Source: Symbiodinium natans (Eukaryota; Sar; Dinophyceae; Suessiales; Symbiodiniaceae). From it: a stretch of DNA of 27,789 nt. The notes below the pieces were generated by a model, which did not search any database, had not been told where the DNA came from, and saw only the letters and a list, made by a program, of their open reading frames with translations. This document shows positions 8,798-16,153 of the stretch, piece after piece; within the stretch, counting starts at the first letter, position 1; each line of letters opens with the position of its first letter. Location of the stretch: contig CAJNDS010000412.1 of NCBI GenBank assembly GCA_905221605.1, positions 117,501-145,289 of the forward strand, given 5' to 3'. The translations under genes and the position numbers were made by a program.

Positions 8798-8837
8798 CAT
8801 CATCACCCATACCAATGAAGCAACCAGCTGCGCCCTG
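8798..8837 (+). CDS. Possible exon
   Basis: After GGTTGCAG, one base plus IITHTNEATSCAL up to GT at 8838. It fits the phase of the exon ending at 8180 but has no heptad character. Tentative. Confidence 0.35.
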
Positions 8838-8902
8838 GTAGACCGGATCGTCCATCGGCCCTGCTCTAGAGATCGGCAAAGCTCTTTCAGCAAAGCCTCC
8901 CT

Positions 8903-8963
8903 AAACCCTAAACCCTAAACCCTAAACCCTAAACCCTAAACCCTAAACCCTAAACCCTAAACC
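8903..8963 (+). repeat. CCCTAAA array
   Basis: Close to perfect tandem heptamers, C-rich strand forward, upstream of the next coding island. A further CCCCTAAACAG at 8971-8980 abuts an open run (IFNEK). Confidence 0.85.
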
Positions 8964-9011
8964 TGGAGCCCCCTAAACAGATCTTTAATGAGAAGTAGGA
9001 CTGCCACCCAG

Positions 9012-9050
9012 GCGGGCAACCATCAACTTGGCCGGTACCTCCCGGACCTG
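9012..9050 (+). CDS. Possible exon
   Basis: Thirteen codons between CACCCAG and a GT donor read AGNHQLGRYLPDL, phase 0 at both ends. The composition is less helical than the neighbours. It lies between CCCTAAA (upstream) and TTTAGGG (9095-9147). Confidence 0.4.
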
Positions 9051-9264
9051 GTTCGCGCTGAACCAGGCCGCAGAAGTTTCATGGGCTCAGCGTTTGGGTT
9101 TAGGGTTTGGGGTTTAGGGTTTAGGGTTTAGGGTTTAGGGTTTAGGAGAGCGGCTCTGCCTACAGCTGGCATCGTCCATGTTGGGGTTGATTTCCGGTAG
9201 GGCGGCGCGACTGAAAACCAGAACCACTTCGTTCATGTGGTGAAGCTGCTGCTGTACAACGCAG

Positions 9265-9303
9265 GCGGAGGAGGAGAACGAGTGGCCAATGACTTCCGTG
9301 CAG
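9265..9303 (+). CDS. Exon, short acidic segment
   Basis: After CAACGCAG it reads AEEENEWPMTSVQ; GC donor (CAG|GCCCA), phase 0. An alternative island immediately upstream (9201-9239, after GGTAG) reads FVHVV among others; both cannot be exons because the gap would be 25 bases. Confidence 0.45.
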
Positions 9304-9384
9304 GCCCACTTAGACAGTTGATGTGAGGTATCTTGCTTGCTGTACTGTCAATGCTGAAGTTCTGGGATGTCGATTTTTTTGCAG

Positions 9385-9486
9385 TTGGCCCAAGTTTCTA
9401 GCCGAATTGAGTCCGAAACACCAAGCCCAAAGACGCTGAACTCCAACGACGCCCTTGTCGCTCGTCACACCCTCAAGTTACTGGAA
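9385..9486 (+). CDS. Exon
   Basis: It follows a T-run and GCAG. It reads SSRIESETPSPKTLNSNDAL and then a second helical stretch ending KLLE, with a GC donor (GAA|GCGGG), phase 0. The Ser/Pro/Thr-rich middle looks like a flexible linker. Confidence 0.6.
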
Positions 9487-9552
9487 GCGGGGAATTATAT
9501 AACTTATATCCCCCTCCTGCCCTGTGTGGGAGTTTTACGACAAGTAGGGGGC

Positions 9553-9840
9553 ACATAAAAAAGACCCCCCAAATACTAGCATCCCCGAAAAAAATGAGGA
9601 CCCCAATAAGGTACCCCTAAAATCATAAACCTCCATGTAGGGTAATATAGCGGTAGGAAAAATTTCGCATGATATTCCCTTCTGGTCTCTTTGTAATTAT
9701 ACCATAATGACCCCCCAAAACCGTCTTGTCATCATTCAGGCCCCCATATTAGGGAGTTTACTAAATTCTGGGACACCGAATATAGACCCCCAAAATTGTA
9801 GGATCCCTTTGTCATCAGGACCCCAGAAAGCTACCCCGTA
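9553..9840 (+). repeat. Intronic dispersed repeat, tandem-like copies
   Basis: Units begin near 9563, 9708 and 9787 and share GACCCCCCAAA, a GGATCCC or similar core and AGGACCCC. The 9553-9695 copy recurs at 10549-10685, including the ATGTAGGGTAATATAG segment, and an inverted copy lies at 4637-4697. No coding capacity; possibly a mobile intronic element. Confidence 0.7.
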
Positions 9841-10120
9841 ATACCTAACCCTAAACCCTAAACCCTAAACCCTAAACCCTAAACCCTAAACCCTAAACCC
9901 TAAACCCTAAACCCTATACCTAATCTCCCTAAGCAAAGCATCCCCGGGGCCGCCCTCACCCCATATTGGAAGGCCTCAGAAGCCCTGCTAACAACCTTCC
10001 CGAACCCTAAGCCCTAAGCCCTACACCCTAAACCCTAAACCCTAAACCCTAAAACCTTAAACCCTAAGCCCTAAACCCTAAACTCTAAGCCCTTAGCCCT
10101 AAACCCTAAACCCTAAACCC
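9841..10120 (+). repeat. CCCTAAA arrays flanking a short unique segment
   Basis: Near-perfect heptamers fill about 9845-9920 and degenerate ones (CCCTAAG, CCTTAAA) fill 10003-10120. The second array ends directly in the CCCAG acceptor of the next exon. Confidence 0.85.
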
Positions 10121-10122
10121 AG

Positions 10123-10192
10123 GATGTTGTTGAGCAGAATGTGGCGCTGCGCAAAGCGTTGCGGCAAGTCGAGGAACGGCACGGGCCCCCAG
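10123..10192 (+). CDS. Exon, coiled-coil segment
   Basis: The acceptor lies at the end of the heptamer array (CCCTAAACCCAG|). The exon reads DVVEQNVALRKALRQVEE and may end at GT 10193 (phase 1) or at GA 10174 (phase 0). Either can join the next exon by a different acceptor. TTTAGGG copies begin about 40 bases downstream. Confidence 0.65.
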
Positions 10193-11006
10193 GTTTGAGG
10201 GTGCTCCATCGGCACGGGGTTTGGCGTTAAGTACGGTTTGGGGTTTAGGGTTCAGGGTTTAGGGTTTAGGGTTTAGGGTTCAGGGAGCCCCCCTATTTTG
10301 GGAAATGTCCGGTTTCCAGATTTTTCTTATGGGGCTTAATCCTAGGGGCTCGGATTCCTCTGAAACAGGTCGCTACATCCGAGTTTTTCAACCCTAAGCC
10401 TCGAGCCGCCCCCCAATGTTTGCCTTGGACGCTGCCCTCCAACCACTTAGGTTTTTTTGGTATAAAACACAAGAGAACATGAAGCACTCATACTAGAAAT
10501 AAAACCCAAGCAAACATAACAGAAATGGGGTTTGCGAATAAAATAAGGGACCCCTAGTATAGACCCCAAATAGTAGGATCCCCCTTATGGTAAGGACCCC
10601 AATAAGGCACCCCCTAATATCTTAAACCCCCCATGTAGGGTAATATAGGGGTCGGAAAAAACTACTAATCATATTCCCTTATGGCCCTAAACCCTAAACC
10701 CTAAACCCTAATTCAGAAACCCCCAAATAGTATCCCTAAACACTGAAAGCCCTAAAACCCTAAGCCCTGAACCCTAAGCCCTAAACCCTAATTTCAGAAA
10801 CCCCCAAATAGTATCCCTAAACACTAAAAGCCCTAAACCCTGAACCCTAAACACTAAACCCTAAACCCTAAACCCTAAACCCTAAACCCTAAACCCTAAA
10901 CCCTAAACCCTAAACCCTAAACCCTAAACCCTAAACCCTAAACCCTAAACCCTAAACCATCATCATTAAGCTCCCCTTAGGGGAGCTTTGCCAAGGTGCG
11001 GGCGAG
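10193..11006 (+). repeat. Long intron with opposed heptamer arrays and repeat copies
   Basis: TTTAGGG at 10233-10285, the dispersed repeat at 10549-10685, then CCCTAAA arrays at 10684-10712 and 10735-10958, with about 100 bases near-perfect at the end. A 45-base segment with CCCCCAAATAGTATCCC appears twice (10709-10755 and 10790-10840). A CTCCCCTTAGGGGAG hairpin at 10971-10985 lies before the next exon. Confidence 0.8.
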
Positions 11007-11080
11007 AAGAGGCTCAGGAGATGGAGCGCCTACAGGCCCGAGAGGATCAGTTTGCCGCGTGGCGCGCACTCAGCGAAAAA
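11007..11080 (+). CDS. Exon, coiled-coil segment
   Basis: It reads EMERLQAREDQFAAWRALSE and ends at a GC donor (AAA|GCTCC), phase 0. The start may be after GGCGAG (11006, phase fitting a GT end at 10192) or after GGCTCAG (11017, phase 0). Confidence 0.65.
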
Positions 11081-11653
11081 GCTCCTAAGTCAGGGTTTAG
11101 GGTTTAGGGACTGGGTTAGGGTTTAGGGTTTAGGGTTTGGGGTTTAGGGTTTAGGGTTTAGGGTTTAGGGTTTCGGGTTTAGGCTTAGTTTTTAGGGTTT
11201 AGGGTTTAGGGTTTAGCGTTCAGGCTTCAGGGTTCAGGGTTTAGGACCCCAGAGTAATCACCTACCTCCCTCTATGATTAACCCTCCCCTTTACCCCCTA
11301 ATATTAAATACCACCCATGCTCTAATATAAGTAACTATCCTGGGAGTGTTTACTATTCGGGGGTTAGGGGGGGTTTTAATATATATTTTGGGGAGGGGAT
11401 TAGGCCCTTCGTTCCTGTTTTTTAGGGTTCAGGGCCCTCTTCAAGAGGGTCTAGTGGCAGGGAATGAGGGAGTTAGGTATCTCACATCCCCCGTACATAA
11501 GCAGGACGTGCCATGTAGGGGCATACTTGGAGGTTCATGGGTACATATAACTCCACTTATAAATCTTCTTAGGGGGCTTATCAGTGCAGTCATAGTAGGG
11601 TCATAAGTGCCCTGAACCTCCAAGTAGAGGTCTTAAGGTGAGCACGAGCCAAG
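11081..11653 (+). other. Intron: TTTAGGG array then unique sequence
   Basis: G-rich heptamers fill 11094-11246. The rest is AT-richer sequence. GGAGGTTCATGG near 11530 and CCTGAACCTCCAAGTAGAGG near 11611 resemble inverted pieces, and the latter recurs near 13287 (CGAACCTTCAAGTAGAGG), hinting at another intronic repeat. The open frame at 11346-11606 is not supported. Confidence 0.6.
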
Positions 11654-11710
11654 GAGGAGGAGCTCCAGCAGAAGAGTGACGAGCTGAAGAACCTCCAAGC
11701 ACAGCTCCAG
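11654..11710 (+). CDS. Exon, coiled-coil segment
   Basis: Nineteen codons between GCCAAG and a GC donor (CCAG|GCTCG) read EEELQQKSDELKNLQAQLQ, a perfect heptad pattern; phase 0 at both ends. Confidence 0.7.
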
Positions 11711-11983
11711 GCTCGCTGCTCTCTTTTCCTAAATAGCGACATGAACCCTACATGGGTTTATGGTTCATATACCTTTGTCGGAAGTATGGTAGTATAGGGT
11801 ATTTGGCCCCTAAGGTCGTTGTTGCAGTAGTAAGCAGCCCTCAACATCCACCCCAACCCCCACCGTGAAGCTTGCCAGAACTTGCCGCAACACTCATGCC
11901 CTCGTAGATTCAAATGCAGTAGGGCGAGCTGGCTTCATGAAAGGGGCCTTGGAAGTATTTCACTCCGAAAACCACACCGGCAG

Positions 11984-12055
11984 GAAGTGAAGGAAACTCT
12001 GCAAGAAGCTGCGCACGACCGAGACGCAGCAGTTCGAAAGGTGAAGACCCTGGAG
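11984..12055 (+). CDS. Exon, coiled-coil segment
   Basis: After ACCGGCAG it reads EVKETLQEAAHDRDAAVRK and continues VKTLE to a GC donor (GAG|GCCTC), phase 0. A GT donor at 12041 is also in phase. The frame runs open to 12106. Confidence 0.65.
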
Positions 12056-12585
12056 GCCTCATTTGAGTGGTACCAGAGCCCTGCATCTGGGTTGAGGGTT
12101 AGTTGAGGGGTATTGGTTTTTTTTGGGTTTTGGGTTTTTAGGGTTTAGAGTTTAGGGTTTAGGGAAGTTTAGGGTTTAGGGTTTGGGGGGGAGTTTGGGT
12201 TTAGGGTGCGGTGATCTTGCTGGCTGGTCATGGTGCTGCGGACGACCTCAGCCATCTTGGCACGGCTGGGCGTGGCCAGTGAGGCTGTGCATGATTTAGA
12301 TCAAACCCATGCATGGACTCATGGATATGGGATGATCAGAAAGTCCCCTTATCATCACACAGAGCACTGCACATTCACAGGCATTGGAACGCCAAACCTT
12401 AGCTAGGAAACCTCTTCGTCGGAAGCCATGGACAACAGGCCTGCGGAAAAGAGACTCACACTGGAGGACTGGACATGGGTGCATATAAGCCCTCAACCCC
12501 AACCCATCCCAACCTTAAACGCAGCACGAGAGCCACAGCTTAGTGGTTTAGAGGACTTATGACTTAATGCCTTTGCGATGCTGAG
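12056..12585 (+). other. Intron with TTTAGGG block and a GC-rich island
   Basis: G-rich heptamers lie at 12136-12205. The island at 12206-12285 is GC-rich like the exons, with open frames on both strands (+ 12215-12406), but no frame shows the heptad pattern and the splice sites are poor. Nothing called. Confidence 0.5.
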
Positions 12586-12642
12586 GACGTGCAGCACGCC
12601 TTCAGCACAGCAATCAGATGGGACACCGAGTTCGTCGACGAG
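12586..12642 (+). CDS. Exon
   Basis: After GCTGAG it reads DVQHAFSTAIRWDTEFVDE up to a GT donor (GAG|GTGCC), phase 0. The frame would otherwise stop at 12681, which could mark a true C terminus if the gene ended here. Confidence 0.55.
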
Positions 12643-12946
12643 GTGCCGGGACGGAAGTTGATTGTAGAGACCGAAGCTTGAAGTCGTGTGGCTTAGTTAA
12701 ACTAGTAGGGTTTAGGGTTCAGGGCTTCAGGGTTTCAGGTAGAAGGGCTCATTTTGCTTAAACATCATAGGGTTCAGGGATTAGGTTCCTGCTCAACTTC
12801 CCACATTCGCACAGGAACGTGCCTAGGTTTGTGAGGCGTAGGTTTAGGGTTTAGGGCCAGGGGCTTGGGGGATTGAAGCGCGAAGAGTCTTAAAAGCAGT
12901 TGTTATTGTTATTCGTTGGCATCGTGACCCCGGGCTCTGAAGCCAG
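12643..12946 (+). other. Intron, mixed sequence
   Basis: It holds a few TTTAGGG/TTCAGGG copies (12707-12741 and 12840-12856) and otherwise unique sequence. No gene seen. Confidence 0.55.
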
Positions 12947-12988
12947 CACTCGGGAAGCATCAAGCACCATGTCCTGAGAGCCCTCCAA
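12947..12988 (+). CDS. Possible exon
   Basis: After GAAGCCAG it reads HSGSIKHHVLRALQ, with a possible GA donor (CAA|GAATC). Short and without strong helix signature; tentative. Confidence 0.35.
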
Positions 12989-13104
12989 GAATCCTGACTA
13001 CTCACTCTGCTCGAAGCCTTCAAACCCTCCCCCTCACCTTACCTTGAAACCGCAATGCCCCCAAACCCTAAGCACCCACAAGCCCCACACCCTAAACCCT
13101 TCAG

Positions 13105-13214
13105 GAGGGTCTCGCTGAGCTGCCGGGCAAGCGTGGGAGGGGCGCAGGGAAACCCGTTCAGAGCGCCAAGGACGGCGCACTGGAAAAGACGGCCTTGAAG
13201 GGTTCGACTCCTAG
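13105..13214 (+). CDS. Exon, basic Gly/Ala/Lys-rich linker
   Basis: The acceptor is CCCTAAACCCTTCAG|, at the end of heptamer-like sequence. It reads EGLAELPGKRGRGAGK and continues with Lys/Ala-rich residues to a GA donor (CTAG|GATAT), phase 2. An earlier GT at 13202 is possible. It marks the end of the coiled-coil region and the start of a basic linker before the Cys/His module. Confidence 0.6.
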
Positions 13215-13358
13215 GATATAATTCGGGGGAGAAGTGCCATTCAGGTGATACTCTGACTTACGGTACCCTACTTATAACTACCCACGAACCTTCAAGTAGA
13301 GGCACCGTTCCGTTTCTTGATGTCGGGTGCTTTTAACCCATCAACCCTATACCCTCAG

Positions 13359-13410
13359 GACCCGTAAGCCTGCCGCCGCAACCCTAAACTCGAGGAGCCT
13401 GGCGCAAAGG
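13359..13410 (+). CDS. Exon, basic linker
   Basis: After ACCCTCAG, one base plus TRKPAAATLNSRSLAQR up to GT at 13411 (phase 0). The split codon AG|G joins the previous exon. A competing frame from 13395 (EPGAKGSKRPSKAW) is also basic and open to 13662; both readings give a Lys/Arg-rich linker. Confidence 0.5.
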
Positions 13411-13476
13411 GTAGCAAGCGTCCGTCGAAGGCCTGGCTAGTGGTGACCAAACGGGGCCCTTTGGGATGTGGCAGAG

Positions 13477-14166
13477 AAAATGGTGCATGTTTCAGAGCTT
13501 TCCTCTCTCGACCTAAGTTCAATGATGCCCTCTTTCGATCCACGAGTCACGTCATGGGTTGCCCTGAAGGTGTCGCTCAAGCGGAACTCGAAGATGGAAG
13601 ATCCCGAATGGATTCGAGCCAACAAGGAGGTGGCAAGAGAGCCAGTCGTAGCGGGGAGCGGTGACTGGCTGGTGGACTGCCTGCTGGAGGAGACAGACCC
13701 TCAGGTGGCCATGCGTCAGCTGGAGGAGCGGGAGGCCGCAGGTGACGTGGCACCCTTCTTCTGTGTGGCTCGAATTTGGGGTGGCGGTTGGGGAGGCCAG
13801 TGCCGGTTGCCCCATCTGCCCGGCATCGACTACTGCGAGTCGCACCAAGCGCAAGTCAAGCGCCAGGGGTACCTGACCCATGGCCGTATCGACGGCCCGA
13901 TCCCGCCAAAGAAGCACCGGGAGTTTCGGACGGTTCAGCGCAGGCTTAGCGCATCCTCTGCAGGCTCGCACGGTGCCAGGGAGACCAACTGCGAGAAGCC
14001 AAAGCAGCCGATCCAGCGTAGCTTGTCCGAAGTCCTGGGTAGGACGGCGCCCAGCGCAAATGCCGCAGGCGCAAAACCTGCCAAGAAGCGAGGTTTGCTC
14101 GAGATCCTGCGGAGGGAGCCGAAAAATGCGCTGCGCGGGAGTTGCAACCTTGTTCGGCGTGTTAAC
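13477..14166 (+). CDS. Large exon with Cys/His module and HGRIDGPIP motif
   Basis: This is the only long exon: 230 codons in one frame. The proposed acceptor is GGCAGAG and the donor a consensus-like GT at 14167 (AAC|GTGTGAGT), phase 0 at both ends; the frame stops at 14170-14172 if not spliced. The first about 90 residues include MEDPEWIRANKEVAREPV and an acidic helix. A zinc-binding-type cluster follows: Cys codons at 13762, 13801 and 13834 and His at 13843 (Cx12C, x10, Cx2H), with GGWGGQC and DYCESH. HGRIDGPIP starts at 13879, followed by basic KKHREF. The rest is Ser/Ala/Arg-rich and ends in a helical LLEILRREP stretch. I recall similar GGQC...YCxxH...GR(I/V/W)DGP modules in predicted proteins of algae and alveolates, but know no established function. 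Metal binding is inferred. Confidence 0.7.
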
Positions 14167-14189
14167 GTGTGAGTGCGTGAGAGCCATCC

Positions 14190-14376
14190 CTACACCCTAA
14201 ACCCTAAACCCTAAACCCTAAACCCTAAACCCTAAACCCTAAACCCTAAACCCTAGACCCTAAACCCTAAACCCTAAACCCTAAACCCTAAACCCTAAAC
14301 CCTAAACCCTAAACCCTAAACCCTAAACCCTAAACCCTAAACCCTAAACCCTAAACCCTAAACCCTAAACCCTAAC
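14190..14376 (+). repeat. Longest near-perfect CCCTAAA array
   Basis: About 26 consecutive CCCTAAA units with a single visible variant (CCCTAGA). It ends CCCTAACGAG, directly at the next exon. It lies inside a gene between coding exons on one strand, so it is an internal array and not a chromosome end. Confidence 0.9.
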
Positions 14377-14379
14377 GAG

Positions 14380-14454
14380 CGCATCGCCAGTCTGTTGGTC
14401 AGGCTGGAGGTGCAAGTGGGCCACTCACTGGCAACGCTCCAGCTGCTGGTCAAG
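14380..14454 (+). CDS. Exon, leucine-rich helical segment
   Basis: Twenty-five codons read RIASLLVRLEVQVGHSLATL and continue QLLVK to a GC donor (AAG|GCTTC), phase 0. The acceptor GAG abuts the heptamer array. Another frame is open here and gives a Gly/Ala-rich peptide; the leucine heptad reading is preferred and fits the neighbours' phase. Confidence 0.6.
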
Positions 14455-14735
14455 GCTTCAACACACGGTTTGAGATCCAAAAGTACGTGTCAAGAAGAAC
14501 AACAATACGAATAAAACTACTAAGGAGAATTGGAATTTGAATAGTACGCATGAGAATGAGAATCGTCATGATACTATCAAGCGTAATAGGAACATCTCTG
14601 CGGTCTCTGCGCGCAGATGCAGGTGTAGCTTAGGTAATTACCCAGACTCTTCGAAGATTCCGTGCGTCAGATACAGGTTTAGGGTCTGGGGTTTCGGTCT
14701 TGGGGGCTTTTGGAGCCTCTGGGGCAGACGTAGAG
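14455..14735 (+). other. Intron, unique sequence
   Basis: AT-richer sequence with one GTTTAGGGTCTGGGG stretch near 14677. No gene or strong repeat seen; the open frame at 14537-14848 is not supported. Confidence 0.5.
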
Positions 14736-14811
14736 GTTCAATGGCCTCATACCAGGAACAGCGCCGAGCGGCGTGGCCGCGCCCAGATCTCGGCCATGGC
14801 ATGTGCTGCGG
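14736..14811 (+). CDS. Exon, basic segment
   Basis: After CGTAGAG the frame reads VQWPHTR, then NSAERRGRAQISAM, ending at GT 14812, which itself lies in a heptamer-like GGTTTAGG. It ends in phase 1; the next exon begins AG, completing Glu. A competing frame from 14755 (EQRRAAWPRPDLGHG) is less consistent in phase. Confidence 0.5.
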
Positions 14812-15066
14812 GTTTAGGCTTGGGCTTTGGCAATGCGCAGGGGGCTAGCCAGAGACCTTCCCAGGGACCCTACCACCATTTGTTACACAGGCGCTCTGGC
14901 TTTAGGTATGTTCGTTTTAGGGCAGTCGAAAGTTTAGAAGGGTCCCTTTTGGGCGGTCTTTCCTGGTATCCTTTCAAATGGGCATCTCTAATCTCTACCC
15001 TGTTTTTGTTTTCCAACTTGGTGTCGCAAGTCATTAGCCTCTTGTAGAGACACGAAGGGATCCACC

Positions 15067-15105
<39 letters not shown>

Positions 15106-15179
15106 ACCCTAAACCCTACACCCTAAACCCTAAGCCCTAGGGTTTAGGGACCCTAAATCAAGGCCGGAGTCGGTTTCAG
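14812..15179 (+). other. Intron with CCCTCAA and CCCTAAA repeats
   Basis: Unique sequence to about 15055, then CCCTCAA repeats changing to CCCTAAA (15063-15139), with a short inverted TAGGGTTTAGGG (15138-15149). The variant block shows local homogenisation of a mutated heptamer. Confidence 0.65.
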
Positions 15180-15220
15180 AGCGCGACGCTCTCCGGCTGA
15201 AGTGGGAGCGTGAGGACGCC
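15180..15220 (+). CDS. Exon, coiled-coil segment
   Basis: After GGTTTCAG, two bases plus 13 codons read (with the split codon) ERDALRLKWEREDA up to GT at 15221, phase 0. TTTAGGG repeats begin about 12 bases later. Confidence 0.6.
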
Positions 15221-15229
15221 GTTTTCTGA

Positions 15230-15346
15230 AGGTTTAGGGTTTAGGGTTTAGGGTTTAGGGTTCAGGGTCTAGGGGTCTAGGGGTCTAGGGGTTAGGGGTT
15301 AGGGTTTAGGGTTTAGGGTTTAGGGTTTAGGGTTTAGGGTTTAGGT
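15230..15346 (+). repeat. TTTAGGG array
   Basis: G-rich heptamers with a central GGGGTCTA/GGGGTTA variant block, immediately downstream of an exon. Confidence 0.85.
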
Positions 15347-15984
15347 TTGTAAGAACCCAAACCAGGGTGATAGGGGTAGAAGTGCCATAAACAAGGCCAT
15401 CGGCTATCATTCAGGTTACCTTACTTCGTTGGGTCACTTGGGGCTTAGGTTCTTAGGTAGGGGTTGAGGGTTTTGGCCCTTGGGGTTAAACGTTAAAAGG
15501 GTTCACAGTTAAGGGTTTCGGATTTAAGGTTTTAGGGTTTGGGAGGCTCAGGGATTGGGGTTTTGGGGCTGGACTTCCTAGAGGGATGGGGCCCAGGGCT
15601 GAATCCCACCCCGAAGTGCCGAAACCCCAAACCCCTAGTTTCTAAACCCTGAACGCCTAAATCCCTAAACCCTAAAATCCCTAAACCCTAAACCCCTAAA
15701 CCCCTAAACCCCAAACACCTAAACCCCAAATTCCTACACCCCAAAAACACCCAAAATCCCTAAACCCTAAACCCCTAAGACATCCTAACCCCCCCTAAAT
15801 TCCTAAACCCCCAAGACCTCCTATACCCACCGAAAACCCTAAACCCCTAAAACCTCCTAAGCCCCCCCCCACCCCCCCCCCACCCCCCCCCCCCACCCCC
15901 CCCCCCCCCACCCCCCCCCCCCACCCCCCCCCCCCCCCCCCCCCCCCCACCCCCCCCCCCCCCCCCCCCCATAACCCTAAACAG
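15347..15984 (+). repeat. Intron with degenerate heptamers and a long C tract
   Basis: Mixed sequence to 15600, then degenerate CCCTAAA/CCCCTAAA (15610-15860), then about 107 bases almost wholly C with rare A (15864-15970), then CCCTAAACAG| at the acceptor. The complementary strand is a very long G tract with strong quadruplex potential; its length may be unreliable in assembly. Poly-Gly/Pro frames here are artefacts. Confidence 0.8.
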
Positions 15985-16060
15985 GAGCTGTCAGAGCGCT
16001 GTGAGCGCCAAGCCACGCAGATCAAGGACTTGGAAGCCAAGGGAGCCCAGGCAGCGCAGG
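15985..16060 (+). CDS. Exon, coiled-coil segment, splice sites at heptamer edges
   Basis: It lies between CCCTAAACAG| and |GTTTAGGG and reads ELSERCERQATQIKDLEAK followed by GAQAAQ. A GC donor at 16051 is an alternative. It is the last strong exon in the window. Confidence 0.65.
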
Positions 16061-16153
16061 GTTTAGGGTTTAGGGTTTAGGGTTTAGGGTTTAGGGTTTA
16101 GGGTTTAGGGTTTAGGGTTTAGGGTTTAGGGTTTAGGGTTTAGGGTTTAGGGT
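16061..16153 (+). repeat. TTTAGGG array
   Basis: About 13 near-perfect heptamers starting exactly at the exon's possible GT donor. Confidence 0.9.

Larger units (their letters stand above)
145..16060 (+). other. Predicted multi-exon gene, long coiled-coil protein with a Cys/His module
   Basis: This is the span of one inferred gene, not a single open frame. Some 39 GC-rich coding islands lie on the same strand, each ending close to a plausible AG acceptor and GT, GC or GA donor, and several neighbours keep reading phase across the join (1999/2457/2703, 6051/6428/6798, 7414/7564, 14454/14736/15180/15985). The joined product would be about 1,000 residues. Most of it is heptad-like helix rich in E, K, Q, R and L with almost no Gly or Pro, which suggests an elongated coiled-coil protein of structural or scaffolding type. 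A basic Ala/Pro/Lys segment (13105-13410) precedes a Cys/His module (13762-13845). I do not recognise the orthologue, and no function is claimed beyond architecture. The 5' end is probably missing. Two or more genes cannot be excluded, since no promoter or stop was identified between exons. Confidence 0.6.

Noticed and set aside
12215-12406. Possible exon or - strand gene in a GC-rich island
   Set aside because: Frames are open on both strands, but no helix pattern or credible splice pair was found.
13552-14187. 211-codon open frame on the - strand
   Set aside because: It is the shadow of the large + exon; the + frame has the Cys/His cluster, keeps phase with its neighbours and has a good donor.
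14190-14376. A chromosome end or terminal telomere
   Set aside because: The array is internal, flanked by same-strand exons, and other blocks in the window run in both orientations.
15795-16040. Poly-Gly open frame on the - strand
   Set aside because: It is a translation of the C/G homopolymer tract.
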